Shown in pieces: positions 24,101 to 32,938 of a stretch of DNA of 37,831 bases. How positions within the stretch are numbered: the first letter of the stretch is position 1; every line of letters starts with the position of its first letter. A program made the translations under genes and the position numbers. This stretch comes from Actinomycetota bacterium. GTDB taxonomy: Bacteria > Actinomycetota > Acidimicrobiia > Acidimicrobiales > Ilumatobacteraceae. The stretch covers positions 1-37,831 of the forward strand of contig QYPH01000063.1 of assembly GCA_007279905.1 (NCBI GenBank), read 5' to 3'. The notes beneath the pieces were generated by a model. The model saw only the letters and a program-made list of their open reading frames with translations. It was not told where the DNA came from and ran no database searches.

Positions 24101-25296
24101 TTTGTGTCGGCGACCGACGATGCTCCGTTCGCCACTGCTCCACTGCCCATAAGTAGATCAATTCGTTCTGCCGTAAAACCCCAGTCGACAAGCACTGCAC
24201 GAGAGTGTTGACCTGCATGAGCAGGAGCACTTGGCAAACTTGTCGATGTGCGCGAAAAACGTGGTGCTGGTGCTGGTTGTGTCACGCCATCGACTTCAAT
24301 AAACGTTTTGCGTGCAATGTTGTGTGGATGTTTTGCCGCTTCGCTCATCGTCAACACAGGTGCAAAGCACACGTCGGTGCCTTCCATGATCTGACACCAT
24401 TGAAGAGATGTTTTTGTGCGCATCACTTCGGCAAGTTTCATTTTGAGTACTGGCCACTGTGACGCATCCATCTGTTTTGCAAATGCAGGATCATCGATGA
24501 GCCCAGTCTTTTCAAGCAGCAATGCATAAAACTGTGGCTCGATACTGCCGATCGAAACATACTTGCCATCACTGCATGCAAACACATCATAAAAATGTGC
24601 TCCAGTGTCAAGCAGATTCGTGCCTGGCTTTTGTTCATTAAACATCCCGATGTTTTTCATTGCCCAAAACATGCTCATCAACACCGCAGAGCCATCAACC
24701 ATTGCGGTGTCGACAACTTGACCTTTACCGCTTTTTTGCGCTTCGAGCAGTGCACAAACGACTCCGTATGCCAAAAACATTCCTCCACCACCAAAGTCGC
24801 CAACCATGTTCAGTGGCGGCACTGGAGCCTGGCCTTCGCGAGCAAAATGCGCGAGAGCCCCCGCAAGCGAGATGTAGTTGATGTCGTGTCCGGCAGATGA
24901 TGCGTACGGCCCGTCTTGACCCCATCCGGTCATGCGACCAAAAACAAGTCGTGGATTGCGTGCGACACAAACTTCTGGGCCAATTCCAAGTCGCTCCATT
25001 ACTCCTGGGCGAAAACCTTCGATCAGTGCATCGGCACGCTCAACCAATGACAACAATGTTTCAACACCATCCGGATTCTTGAGATCGATGGCAATATTGC
25101 GTCGCCCACGCAACAACACGTCCCAGTGCGCTGTGTTGGGTGCTTGGCCCCGCACCGCTTGCGCGCGTTCGACACGAATTACTTCGGCACCCATATCGGC
25201 CAACATCATTGCCGCAAATGGCCCTGGCCCAATCCCTGCGATCTCAATGATTCGATAACCCGACAATGGGCCGCCGCGTTGCTGTGAAGAGGTCAT
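24097..25296 (-). CDS. CaiB/BaiF family CoA-transferase (alpha-methylacyl-CoA racemase-like)
   Basis: The 399-residue product belongs to family III CoA-transferases: [30 protein letters not shown] as adjacent blocks, [40 protein letters not shown] and [13 protein letters not shown]. The last two and the His-Asp pair resemble alpha-methylacyl-CoA racemases more than formyl-CoA transferases. It probably acts on branched or sterol-side-chain acyl-CoAs; this is inference. It lies 14 bases after the alpha/beta hydrolase and is translationally coupled to the PIG-L gene. Confidence 0.92.
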   Translation of the reverse strand: MTSSQQRGGPLSGYRIIEIAGIGPGPFAAMMLADMGAEVIRVERAQAVRGQAPNTAHWDVLLRGRRNIAIDLKNPDGVETLLSLVERADALIEGFRPGVMERLGIGPEVCVARNPRLVFGRMTGWGQDGPYASSAGHDINYISLAGALAHFAREGQAPVPPLNMVGDFGGGGMFLAYGVVCALLEAQKSGKGQVVDTAMVDGSAVLMSMFWAMKNIGMFNEQKPGTNLLDTGAHFYDVFACSDGKYVSIGSIEPQFYALLLEKTGLIDDPAFAKQMDASQWPVLKMKLAEVMRTKTSLQWCQIMEGTDVCFAPVLTMSEAAKHPHNIARKTFIEVDGVTQPAPAPRFSRTSTSLPSAPAHAGQHSRAVLVDWGFTAERIDLLMGSGAVANGASSVADTK

Positions 25297-25310
25297 TATT
25301 TGTGCACGAC

Positions 25311-26207
25311 TCAGACTTTTACTCTTGCGACATGTTCAACAACGGCGTCAACGAACACTGTCCATAATGGGCGAGGTAGGTCGTGACCCATGTCGTCAAC
25401 CATCAAGAGTTTTGCGCCCGGAATCAACTCTGCTGTGCGCTCGCCGCCACTTGTGGTGATCAATGTGTCATCTTTACCGTGAATCACAAGAGTCGGGCAT
25501 GAGAGCAATGCAAGTTGTTCTGCACGACTTCCACTTGCATAAATCGCTGCCATTTGACGAGGTGCGCCCTCAGGATAGAACGCACGATCAAAGTCTCGAG
25601 CGGCATTGGCGTACGACAATTCGTCACTACGGTATTTTTTTGATTGCCAAACCTGCCACTGCGTCGACGACGCAATGTATTCATCTCGCGATGTTGATGG
25701 TGCAGCCATGATGGCGACTGCGGCCTCTTCGGTTGGTTGTCCCACTGTCAATTCACCAGGTTGCGACATCACGGAGACGAGGCTGAGTGTGCGCTCTGGA
25801 AAATTAATGGCAAATGTTTGGGCAATCATGCCACCCATTGATGCGCCGAGGATGTGCGCTCGAGAAATATTGAGATGATCAAGTAACCCAGCCGCGTCAT
25901 AAGCCATGTCGGTCAGGGTGTATGGCACTGCAGGCATTTCGGTTTCAAACATTGCGGCAGCAATCACCGCATCGGCATTTGATTCGACACCATCTAAATG
26001 AGTTGACAACCCACAATCGCGATTATCAAATCGAATGACGTGATACCCGCGATCAACAAACATTCCACAAAAATCAACATCCCATGCCACCATCTGTGCA
26101 GTAAAACCCATGATCAAGAGCAGGGCCGGGTCGGCTGGATTTCCGAACGTGTCGTATTCGATCTCGATTGCTCGGTTGTCTAACGACTGCACCTGTGCGC
26201 GTGGCAT
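25311..26207 (-). CDS. Alpha/beta hydrolase
   Basis: A 298-residue hydrolase with the nucleophile elbow GASMGGM (Ser in G-x-S-x-G), the oxyanion-region LLIMGFTAQ, the acid strand TLVIHGKDD and a final GHD histidine. Substrate unknown; the family includes carboxylesterases, lipases and epoxide hydrolases. ATG 26207 is used; in-frame GTG (26213) and TTG (26243) codons lie upstream. A GAGG just before the ATG is too close to serve as its ribosome-binding site. It heads the five-gene run and is divergent from the galactokinase gene. Confidence 0.9.
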   Translation of the reverse strand: MPRAQVQSLDNRAIEIEYDTFGNPADPALLLIMGFTAQMVAWDVDFCGMFVDRGYHVIRFDNRDCGLSTHLDGVESNADAVIAAAMFETEMPAVPYTLTDMAYDAAGLLDHLNISRAHILGASMGGMIAQTFAINFPERTLSLVSVMSQPGELTVGQPTEEAAVAIMAAPSTSRDEYIASSTQWQVWQSKKYRSDELSYANAARDFDRAFYPEGAPRQMAAIYASGSRAEQLALLSCPTLVIHGKDDTLITTSGGERTAELIPGAKLLMVDDMGHDLPRPLWTVFVDAVVEHVARVKV

Positions 26208-26312
26208 CCTCACAGTCTCGCCTACGAGGTGCCCACGACACAACCCGTAGGCAGGACGAACTCTTCGTCATCGATCATGACGCTTCTCTTGTCGCATTAC
26301 TATTGCCGCCAT

Positions 26313-27359
26313 ATGGCTGACAGGTATTCAACAAATTCGAGCGCACTGATCGTTGCTCGCTCGCCTGGCCGAGTCAATTTGATTGGAGATCACACCGACT
26401 ACATGGGTGGCATGGTCTTGCCTATGGCCATCGACAGGTACACAACTCTCACGGCACATCAATTTGACACCTCTCTTCACCTGTTGAGCGATAATCAACC
26501 CGAACCACTCGACGCGCGTCTTCCCATTGTTGATCCATCATCAACGACGCCCGCATGGGGCCGATACGTGACAGGTGTTGCACACCAGATGCAGGTTGCG
26601 CGAGGATTTTGGGGATCTGTCTCGACGACACTTCCACTCGGTGGAGGATTGTCGTCGAGCGCGGCGCTCGAACTCAGCACCGCACTGATGCTGCACAGCG
26701 TCAATGATTTGCCTATTCCCACCGCACTCGAACTCGCACAGTTGTGTCGCCGTGCCGAACATGTCGCAACTGGTGTGCCGTGCGGAATCATGGATCAACT
26801 CACATGCGCAGCCGGAGTTGAGGGGCATGCGCTTTTAATCGACTGCTACTCGATGCTGGTCAGTCCAATTCAAATTCCACACGATGTACATGTCTATGTG
26901 CAATTTGTTGCGCATCGACAACTTGCATCGAGCGCATATGCCGAGCGAGTGGCACAATGCAACCGCGCAGAAGTTGAAATCGGCCCCTTGCGTTTGGCCG
27001 AAGTTGGCAGTGTTCGCAATATCAGCGATGAGCTTCTGCGCAGGCGGGCTCTTCACGTTGTTGGTGAAAATGAACGTGTTCGCAGAGCAACTATGGCACT
27101 TGCGCTTCAAGATATGACAACATTTGGTCAGTTGATGAACGAAAGCCATTTCAGCCTGCGCGACAATTTCGAAGTTTCAACTTCGCAAATGGATGCTGCA
27201 GTCGAGACGGCTCGCGCTATTCCCGGCGTGTTTGGTGCACGAATGACTGGTGGCGGATTTGGTGGTTGCATCGTGATCGTTGCCGACGCAACTGCAAACT
27301 TACAACACCTCCAAGGCGTGATGCATGTAAAGCCCGTGGGCGGTGCAGAAATTCTCTAA
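26313..27359 (+). CDS. galK: Galactokinase family GHMP kinase
   Basis: A 348-residue GHMP kinase with the galactokinase signature GRVNLIGDHTDY, the ATP loop LPLGGGLSSSAALE, the catalytic-Asp segment CGIMDQ and C-terminal GARMTGGGFGGCIV. The first motif has Asp where GalK usually has the galactose-contacting Glu (GEHTDY), so the sugar may differ or bind differently. No galT, galE or sugar transporter is nearby. The ATG at 26313 gives the normal short lead to RSPGRVN; an ATG at 26277 is also possible. TACTAT (26298-26303) lies nine bases upstream. Its stop overlaps the convergent PH-domain gene by four bases. Confidence 0.88.
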   Translation: MADRYSTNSSALIVARSPGRVNLIGDHTDYMGGMVLPMAIDRYTTLTAHQFDTSLHLLSDNQPEPLDARLPIVDPSSTTPAWGRYVTGVAHQMQVARGFWGSVSTTLPLGGGLSSSAALELSTALMLHSVNDLPIPTALELAQLCRRAEHVATGVPCGIMDQLTCAAGVEGHALLIDCYSMLVSPIQIPHDVHVYVQFVAHRQLASSAYAERVAQCNRAEVEIGPLRLAEVGSVRNISDELLRRRALHVVGENERVRRATMALALQDMTTFGQLMNESHFSLRDNFEVSTSQMDAAVETARAIPGVFGARMTGGGFGGCIVIVADATANLQHLQGVMHVKPVGGAEIL

Positions 27360-27859
27360 CTAGCGTTGTGCATCGCTCGTTGAATAAAACTCTGCACCTG
27401 TTCCGGATCTCGAATGTTGTCAAATACTTCCAGTCCATCTTCACCACCAGACTCGATCAGCAAGTCACCTGCGCCAATCATCCGTTCAAAAATCGACTGA
27501 TGGAAATTGATGTTGTTAACACGATAGAGAGGAATCTCGATTCCGGTTCGAGCAATAACACCTGCTCGAAAAATAACCCGTTGAGTAGTGAGCACAAAAT
27601 GAGTTCGACTCCATTTGAGTGCACGCATCGCTAGGCGAACAACCGCAATCAGCACGGCTGCTTGTACAACTCGATAACAAACAGTTTCCAATAGGCGCAT
27701 GCTGCTACTCGACTGATCGTTCGAGATGTCATACGACTTGAACCAAGCAATCAACAGTACGACGAGTGAAAGAGTCGGCTCGACAAATGTCCACCAATGT
27801 GGGTGCAAGTCCAAAATTACGTTCTCGTCATCATTGAGATATTTCGTCGAAAACGCCAT
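27356..27859 (-). CDS. PH-domain (YdbS-like) membrane protein
   Basis: The 167-residue protein has two hydrophobic segments (about residues 24-41 and 64-80) and a bacterial PH domain (about 86-155) with the typical THFVLTTQRVIFRAGV and IPLYRVNNINFHQSIFERMIGAGDL. Such proteins sit in the membrane with the PH domain in the cytoplasm; function mostly unknown. A TACGAT six bases before the ATG indicates a leaderless start, divergent from the helicase. Confidence 0.88.
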   Translation of the reverse strand: MAFSTKYLNDDENVILDLHPHWWTFVEPTLSLVVLLIAWFKSYDISNDQSSSSMRLLETVCYRVVQAAVLIAVVRLAMRALKWSRTHFVLTTQRVIFRAGVIARTGIEIPLYRVNNINFHQSIFERMIGAGDLLIESGGEDGLEVFDNIRDPEQVQSFIQRAMHNAS

Positions 27860-27865
27860 AAATGC

Positions 27866-27871
27866 ATCGTA
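27866..27871 (-). promoter_or_regulatory. Putative leaderless -10 element of the PH-domain gene
   Basis: TACGAT on the minus strand, six bases before the ATG at 27859. Confidence 0.5.
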
Positions 27872-27897
27872 ATGTGCAGCGTGTTACAGGTAGCGCC

Positions 27898-27903
27898 TAC
27901 AGT
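27898..27903 (+). promoter_or_regulatory. Putative leaderless -10 element of the UvrD2-like helicase gene
   Basis: TACAGT six bases before the ATG at 27910. Together with the minus-strand element 27 bases away it forms a compact divergent promoter region, and it supports 27910 over the upstream in-frame ATG at 27862. Confidence 0.45.
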
Positions 27904-27909
27904 CTCTCC

Positions 27910-29820
27910 ATGCTTTCAGACGACTTGCTGCGTGGTCTCGACGCCCAACAGCGCGAAGCAGTCGTTACTCCACCGTCGTCCATCGTTGTTCACGCCGGGG
28001 CAGGTTCGGGCAAAACTCGAGTACTCACCCATCGCATTGCATATCGAGTTGCCACGGGCACTGCCCAACCCGAAAATATTTTGGCCATCACATTTACTCG
28101 TGAAGCCGCTGGTGAAATGCGAAAGAGATTGACCGGCCTGGGAGTCGACCGAACAAAGGGGTCATCCCCCACAGTCGGCACATTTCACGCCGTTGCGCTT
28201 TCACTCTTACGACAACGTCTCATCGACTTAGGTCAACCCGTGCCAAACATCGTGCACAACCGCACCGCACTTGCAACCGCGGCGGCGGGCACGCACCGCC
28301 TGGCCAGCAGGCCCCGAGACATTCTTGGAGAAATTGATTGGGCCCATGCGCGCATGATTGTTCCGGCCGACTACACCCAGATGGTCAAGCGACATCAGCG
28401 CACACCACCTACGGCTGCTCCCGAAGTAGCCGAAATATTTAAGCAGTACGAACAACTCAAAATAAAGCGCCAGATAGTTGACTTGGACGATTTGCTCACG
28501 CGCGTAATCGCCGACATGCGCGCCGATGCTCACTACGCAGATGCAGTGCGATTTCGGTTCAAACACTTGTTTGTCGACGAGGCACAAGATATGAACCCAC
28601 TGCAGTATGCATTGTTCGACGAAATTCGCGGCGGTCGTCCAGATGTGTTTGTTGTTGGAGACCCTCTGCAAGCCATTTATGGATGGAACGGTGCTGACCG
28701 AATGTTGTTTGACACGCTCCCCGATGCGCTCGGCAACACAACCGTGCTGAGCCTGCCAAACAATTACCGCTGTTCGCCACACATTGTGCACGCTGCGCGA
28801 CACGTTGCTCTGCAGACGGGCGAAGCATTCGACATCAAAGCAGTGCGTGAAGATGGTCCACACATTCGCATTGCAGGTTTCGATGACGAACTCGAAGAAG
28901 CCGACGGGATTGCTTCCCTGCTCTGGAGGTATGCCCCAACCGCTGGTTCGCGTCCTTGGCAATCGTGTGCCGTGCTTGTGCGCACCAACACACAGCTTGT
29001 GACCATTTCAAAAGCACTCACCCGGGCCGGCATCCCCATCGGCTCAACCAGGCAACCGCCCGAGATCACTGCTGCTATCGCTCTTGCAGCGCAGTCAACA
29101 AGCAGGCACGGTCTCACAACGTGGGCGTCAGACATGCTCGAGGAATCGCTGGATGAAGCGGAACGTACTGTTGCCGAAATGGCGCGACAATTTGTGCAAC
29201 AAGACCCGATTGGCACTGTCGATGGTCGCGCATTTAGCGCCTGGGTTTCAGCCAATGCCACAATGCCACACCCTCATGCCGGTGTCGACTTGCTCTCGAT
29301 GCACGGCGCTAAGGGCCGCGAATGGGATTGCGTTGTGATTGCGGGTGCCGAAGTTGGCCTTTTGCCACATGGCTCTGCCACATCCACCGATCAAAAACGA
29401 GAAGAAGTACGACTTGCCTATGTGGCGATAACACGTGCTGCGCAACAACTCTTTGTTACGTTCGCTCGCAAACGAAATACTCGGGTCACTGGCATCAGCC
29501 CATTGCTGCAAGACATGCCAACTTCGGTCGACATGCCTCTTGCAGAGATTCCTGAGCAATTGCGAATTGCCCGACGAGCGTCCAATGATCCAGATTTACT
29601 GGACGACCTCACCACCTGGCGCCGACATCTCGCGCGTTCATTGTTTCAACAACCAACAGGTATTTGTAGCGACGAAGAACTTAAACGGTTGGCGAGCGCA
29701 CAGCCTTTAGATCGCCTCATGACTGTTGATGATTTGGCAGCCGTGATGGGCAAGAGCATGGCACAGCGAATCGCGCCGGCAGTGCTGCCGCTTTTTGAGC
29801 GTCACGCGTTACGTAGCTGA
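27910..29820 (+). CDS. UvrD/PcrA-family helicase with HRDC-like C-terminus (UvrD2-like)
   Basis: A superfamily 1A DNA helicase of 636 residues. Visible motifs: LDAQQREAV, Walker A HAGAGSGKTRVL, motif Ia ITFTREAAGEM, motif II LFVDEAQDMNPLQ, VVGDPLQAIYGWNGAD, MHGAKGREWDCV and the VRLAYVAITRAAQQL motif VI. The last 60 residues (WRRHLARSLFQQ, SDEELKRLA, LMTVDDLAAVMG) look like an HRDC domain, as in mycobacterial UvrD2; the tetracysteine motif of that enzyme is not seen. A role in repair or replication restart is likely. Its end overlaps the convergent thioesterase gene by 19 bases. Confidence 0.92.
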   Translation: MLSDDLLRGLDAQQREAVVTPPSSIVVHAGAGSGKTRVLTHRIAYRVATGTAQPENILAITFTREAAGEMRKRLTGLGVDRTKGSSPTVGTFHAVALSLLRQRLIDLGQPVPNIVHNRTALATAAAGTHRLASRPRDILGEIDWAHARMIVPADYTQMVKRHQRTPPTAAPEVAEIFKQYEQLKIKRQIVDLDDLLTRVIADMRADAHYADAVRFRFKHLFVDEAQDMNPLQYALFDEIRGGRPDVFVVGDPLQAIYGWNGADRMLFDTLPDALGNTTVLSLPNNYRCSPHIVHAARHVALQTGEAFDIKAVREDGPHIRIAGFDDELEEADGIASLLWRYAPTAGSRPWQSCAVLVRTNTQLVTISKALTRAGIPIGSTRQPPEITAAIALAAQSTSRHGLTTWASDMLEESLDEAERTVAEMARQFVQQDPIGTVDGRAFSAWVSANATMPHPHAGVDLLSMHGAKGREWDCVVIAGAEVGLLPHGSATSTDQKREEVRLAYVAITRAAQQLFVTFARKRNTRVTGISPLLQDMPTSVDMPLAEIPEQLRIARRASNDPDLLDDLTTWRRHLARSLFQQPTGICSDEELKRLASAQPLDRLMTVDDLAAVMGKSMAQRIAPAVLPLFERHALRS

Positions 29821-30383
29821 GTCAGTCGTTCAAAAACTTCTGGTCGCATCGACACAAAAATAGCGGTTGCCTCTGCGCACAACGTCTCGCCGTGATACAA
29901 CGAACCGTAAGTAATAATTTTGCGCTTCTCAATTGATGCAACATGAGCCCGAAACTCGAGTGGCTTGTGCAACGGTGTTGGGGAGCGATAATCAATTGTC
30001 AGGTTGACTGTCATCCCAGGATTTCCGGTAGTTGATTGAGCAACACCACACACTTCGTCAAAATACGCTGCGATAATTCCACCGTGGACACACCCAGGGG
30101 GGCCTTCATACGCTGTGCCAAATGTGACACAACCAACAACATTGACGCGACCATTGTCGTCAACCGAGGTGGTGATATGTATTGGCGCCGCAATTGGATT
30201 GATCGCTCCAATGATTGGGCTGCGGTCTAAAAAATTTGTTCCCGCAACAGCCACGAGTTCTTCAATTTCGTGACGCATCACATCTGCTCGATCGGCCCGC
30301 AACTGCTCGTCGGTCGTCATTGGTGTTTGACGAATATGAAACCCAGAAAAACTATTTGTTGCCTTCGGGGTGATGTCGGACAT
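29802..30383 (-). CDS. PaaI-type hotdog-fold thioesterase
   Basis: The 193-residue protein has a C-terminal hotdog domain (about 80-185) with the conserved GPPGCVHGGIIAAYFDEV and the LTIDYRSPTPLHKPLEF strand, typical of PaaI-like acyl-CoA thioesterases. The N-terminal 60 residues are a less conserved extension. The substrate is not predictable. The gene follows xth by ten bases and is probably the last of the NYN-S1/xth/thioesterase run. Confidence 0.88.
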   Translation of the reverse strand: MSDITPKATNSFSGFHIRQTPMTTDEQLRADRADVMRHEIEELVAVAGTNFLDRSPIIGAINPIAAPIHITTSVDDNGRVNVVGCVTFGTAYEGPPGCVHGGIIAAYFDEVCGVAQSTTGNPGMTVNLTIDYRSPTPLHKPLEFRAHVASIEKRKIITYGSLYHGETLCAEATAIFVSMRPEVFERLTQLRNA

Positions 30384-30393
30384 GATCAGTTGT

Positions 30394-31164
30394 TTAAAAC
30401 TGCATCACCACTGGAGCATGGTCGCTTGGTTTTTCACCTTTACGAGCATTGCGGTCGATCACGGTCATCGTCGTACGGTTGGCAACAGAAGCGCTTGCAA
30501 GCAACAAGTCGATTCGCATTCCATGGTTCTTATGAAACCCACCATCGCGGTAGTCCCACCACGAAAATAGTTTTGGTTCTGGATGTTGCTGGCGATACAC
30601 GTCAGTTAGCCCCCATGCACAGAGATCGCTCAACACGTCGCGCTCTGGCGCACTCACATGCGTCGAACCAACGAGCGCTTGCGGATCCCATACGTCAATA
30701 TCGGTTGGAGCAATATTGAAGTCCCCTGTCACGACCACATCTTGAGCAGACTGAGCATAGGAAGCAACATGTTCCTTTAGTTGTTTCATCCAGCGCAGTT
30801 TGTATTGGTAATGATCGTGGTCGAGTTCGCGACCGTTGGGCACATAGACGCACACGACTTTTGTGCCATTGCATGTTGCACTAATAATTCTGGCTTCCCC
30901 GTCTGGTTCTCCAACAGCAAAGTTGTTGACCACATTGTCGAGTCCCACTTTTGACAGAATTGCTACACCATTCCATTGACCCTGCCCAAAATGTGCCGAC
31001 TCGTAACCCATCTCATGAAAAACAAGAGATGGAAAAACTGCATCTTTCATCTTGGTTTCCTGGATGCACAGAACATCTGGTTGATTCTCTTCGATCCATT
31101 GCTGCACTCGAGGCAGTCTGGCCTTGAGCGAATTGACGTTCCATGTTGCGAGAAGCACTGTCAC
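30394..31164 (-). CDS. xth: Exodeoxyribonuclease III
   Basis: AP endonuclease and 3'-5' exonuclease of base excision repair. The 256-residue product has all family motifs: TWNVNSLKARLPRV, IQETKMKD, GDFNIAPTDIDVWDP and the C-terminal MRIDLLLAS and SDHAPVVMQF. The start is GTG at 31164, 17 bases after the NYN-S1 gene. No separate promoter is visible, so the two nuclease genes are likely cotranscribed. Confidence 0.95.
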   Translation of the reverse strand: MTVLLATWNVNSLKARLPRVQQWIEENQPDVLCIQETKMKDAVFPSLVFHEMGYESAHFGQGQWNGVAILSKVGLDNVVNNFAVGEPDGEARIISATCNGTKVVCVYVPNGRELDHDHYQYKLRWMKQLKEHVASYAQSAQDVVVTGDFNIAPTDIDVWDPQALVGSTHVSAPERDVLSDLCAWGLTDVYRQQHPEPKLFSWWDYRDGGFHKNHGMRIDLLLASASVANRTTMTVIDRNARKGEKPSDHAPVVMQF

Positions 31165-31181
31165 AAACTACTACGCGACAC

Positions 31182-32204
31182 TTATTTTTTCTTGGCGGGA
31201 GCCTTGCGTGTTTGCGCGGGAGCGGGACGTGTTTGCACGGGTGCTGCGCGTTTCTTTTGTTTCTTCGCCCGTTTGGTTGCAACAGCTGGAGCCGATGCAA
31301 CCGCAGCTGCGGCTGCAGTCTTTTTTACCTGTGTCACTGGCCCCACGATTCCTACATCGATGCTGCGACGCGACGCTGTAAAACTTGATACGACAAGCGA
31401 AACTTGCTGCCCTATCTTGACAAAATCGCGAGCACTCCGAGGCGCCGGATTAGCCATTAATCGCAGTGGCAAATACCCACGCACATCGCCAATGCGCACG
31501 TAGACGCCGTGCGCCGAGTAGCTGTCGACAACACCCTTGACCTTGCTACCGATTTTGTATTTCTCAACAAACTCCAAAAATGGCGCGAGTTCGTTTACTG
31601 CGGTTGTTGGTTTTGTACGAGCACTCGTCGCTGGTGTCGAAGCGGGCGACGCAGCGACAGATGTAGTTGTTGCTTTTGTCTTGGCGGCGAGTTTGATATT
31701 TGGAGGCGGCGTGCGCGGAATCGGCATCGGTCTGTTGGCTTCGCGACTTGCCTTTTTGACTGACTTCGCTGCCGATGGTCGAACTGGCAACCGATCAATG
31801 AATACCCAACCAACAAGTGGCACAGGCTTTCCACCCATCAATCGCCCGCTGTCAAACAGCCATGGATGATCTTGGTGAAATTCTTGGTAACTGTCATTAG
31901 AAACAACTGTTGCCCCAATTTTTTTGGCAATCGTGAGCACAAAGCCATCGCCGCGCCCAACAGCACCGGCAGGCGGAGAAACCAGTTCGTTGTTGTCAAT
32001 TGCATCATTAAATTCGGCAACTTCACGTTTGTCGATGCGATGACCAAACGTGGCGTCGACCACCACAGTCACTTTGGTGTCGGGATATTCGCCCATAAAC
32101 GACAACACGGCCTCGTGTAGTTGCTTGAGGCTGGGCGAAGTACGGCCCTCGGTCGCCAGGTTCGATCCGTCAACCACCACATGCTTTGGTCCGCGATTTG
32201 CCAC
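31182..32204 (-). CDS. Zc3h12a-type NYN ribonuclease fused to an S1 RNA-binding domain
   Basis: Three parts are visible in 340 residues. Residues 8-150 form a NYN/PIN-like nuclease of the Zc3h12a (Regnase) type: HVVVDGSNLATEG with the catalytic Asp, TVVVDATFGH, GRGDGFVLTIAKKIGATVVS and NDSYQEFH. Residues 215-285 are an S1 domain (IGSKVKGVVDSYSAHGVYVR, RGYLPLRLM). The end is a basic Ala/Lys/Pro tail (KRAKKQKKRAAP... KKK). It probably cuts structured or single-stranded RNA; the S1 domain and tail may bind RNA or ribosomes. GTG 32204 gives a short lead to VDGSN; TTG 32249 is an alternative, six bases from a GATAAT element. The linker (150-210) is rich in Ala, Thr and Pro. Confidence 0.85.
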   Translation of the reverse strand: MANRGPKHVVVDGSNLATEGRTSPSLKQLHEAVLSFMGEYPDTKVTVVVDATFGHRIDKREVAEFNDAIDNNELVSPPAGAVGRGDGFVLTIAKKIGATVVSNDSYQEFHQDHPWLFDSGRLMGGKPVPLVGWVFIDRLPVRPSAAKSVKKASREANRPMPIPRTPPPNIKLAAKTKATTTSVAASPASTPATSARTKPTTAVNELAPFLEFVEKYKIGSKVKGVVDSYSAHGVYVRIGDVRGYLPLRLMANPAPRSARDFVKIGQQVSLVVSSFTASRRSIDVGIVGPVTQVKKTAAAAAVASAPAVATKRAKKQKKRAAPVQTRPAPAQTRKAPAKKK

Positions 32205-32254
32205 GAGGTAAGTCAACCAGCACGCCGAGTGCGCTACGGGGATGCCCAACCCCG

Positions 32255-32261
32255 TATTATC
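32255..32261. promoter_or_regulatory. Overlapping bidirectional -10 elements (HAD hydrolase / NYN-S1)
   Basis: On the plus strand TATTAT (32255-32260) lies six bases before the HAD GTG at 32267. On the minus strand GATAAT (32261-32256) lies six bases before the TTG at 32249 of the longest NYN-S1 frame. The same seven bases thus serve both directions. Confidence 0.5.
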
Positions 32262-32266
32262 AATGC

Positions 32267-32938
32267 GTGCTGAGGGCTGTCTTTTTTGATTTCGGCGGCG
32301 TTATTTTGTCCAGCCCATTTGACGCCTTCAACCATTATGAGCGAGACCACGATTTACCTCAGAATTTCATACGCTCTGTTAACTCGGTCAACCATCACGA
32401 AAATGCATGGGCCAGACTCGAGCGCAGCGATATTTCACCAGCCGAGTTTGACGATATTTTTGCTCTCGAAAGCGAGGCACTCGGCCACCGTATCCGTGGC
32501 GCCGAGATCCTCGCTCTGTTACATGGCGAATTGCGCCCCGACATGGTGCATGCTCTCGACGTCATCAAAGCATCTGGGCTCTTACTTGCCTGTCTTACCA
32601 ACAACATGCTCACGCAACAGGTCGTAGCAACCGACCCCATTGAGCGCGCTCGCCAACAAGAGTTGCAAGCAGTGCTGGCACGGTTTGATGCCGTTATTGA
32701 GTCGAGCAAGGTTGGGTTCAGAAAACCAGAACCACGATTTTATGAGATCGCGTGCGAGACGGTTGGCGTCACACCTGAGGAATGCGTTTTCCTCGACGAC
32801 CTGGGAATCAACTTAAAGCCAGCTGCACACATGGGCATGATCACCATCAAGGTTGTAACGAGCGAGCAGGCCTTAAGCGAACTTGCTCACGTCATCAATC
32901 TGGATCTGACAAGCACATCACTTCACACCCAGCAATAA
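32267..32938 (+). CDS. HAD-superfamily hydrolase (HAD-IA, ACAD10/epoxide-hydrolase N-domain-like)
   Basis: The 223-residue protein has motif I VFFDFGGVIL (nucleophile Asp; the usual second Asp is Gly, as in related HAD-IA groups), motif II CLTNN, the conserved lysine in VGFRKPEPRFYE and motif III VFLDDLGINLKPA. The best recalled resemblance is to HAD-like proteins named after ACAD10 or the N-domain of soluble epoxide hydrolase. Substrate unknown; the altered motif I may lower phosphatase activity. The GTG start at 32267 is fixed by the TATTAT six bases upstream. Its stop abuts the stop of kgd. Confidence 0.88.
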   Translation: MLRAVFFDFGGVILSSPFDAFNHYERDHDLPQNFIRSVNSVNHHENAWARLERSDISPAEFDDIFALESEALGHRIRGAEILALLHGELRPDMVHALDVIKASGLLLACLTNNMLTQQVVATDPIERARQQELQAVLARFDAVIESSKVGFRKPEPRFYEIACETVGVTPEECVFLDDLGINLKPAAHMGMITIKVVTSEQALSELAHVINLDLTSTSLHTQQ

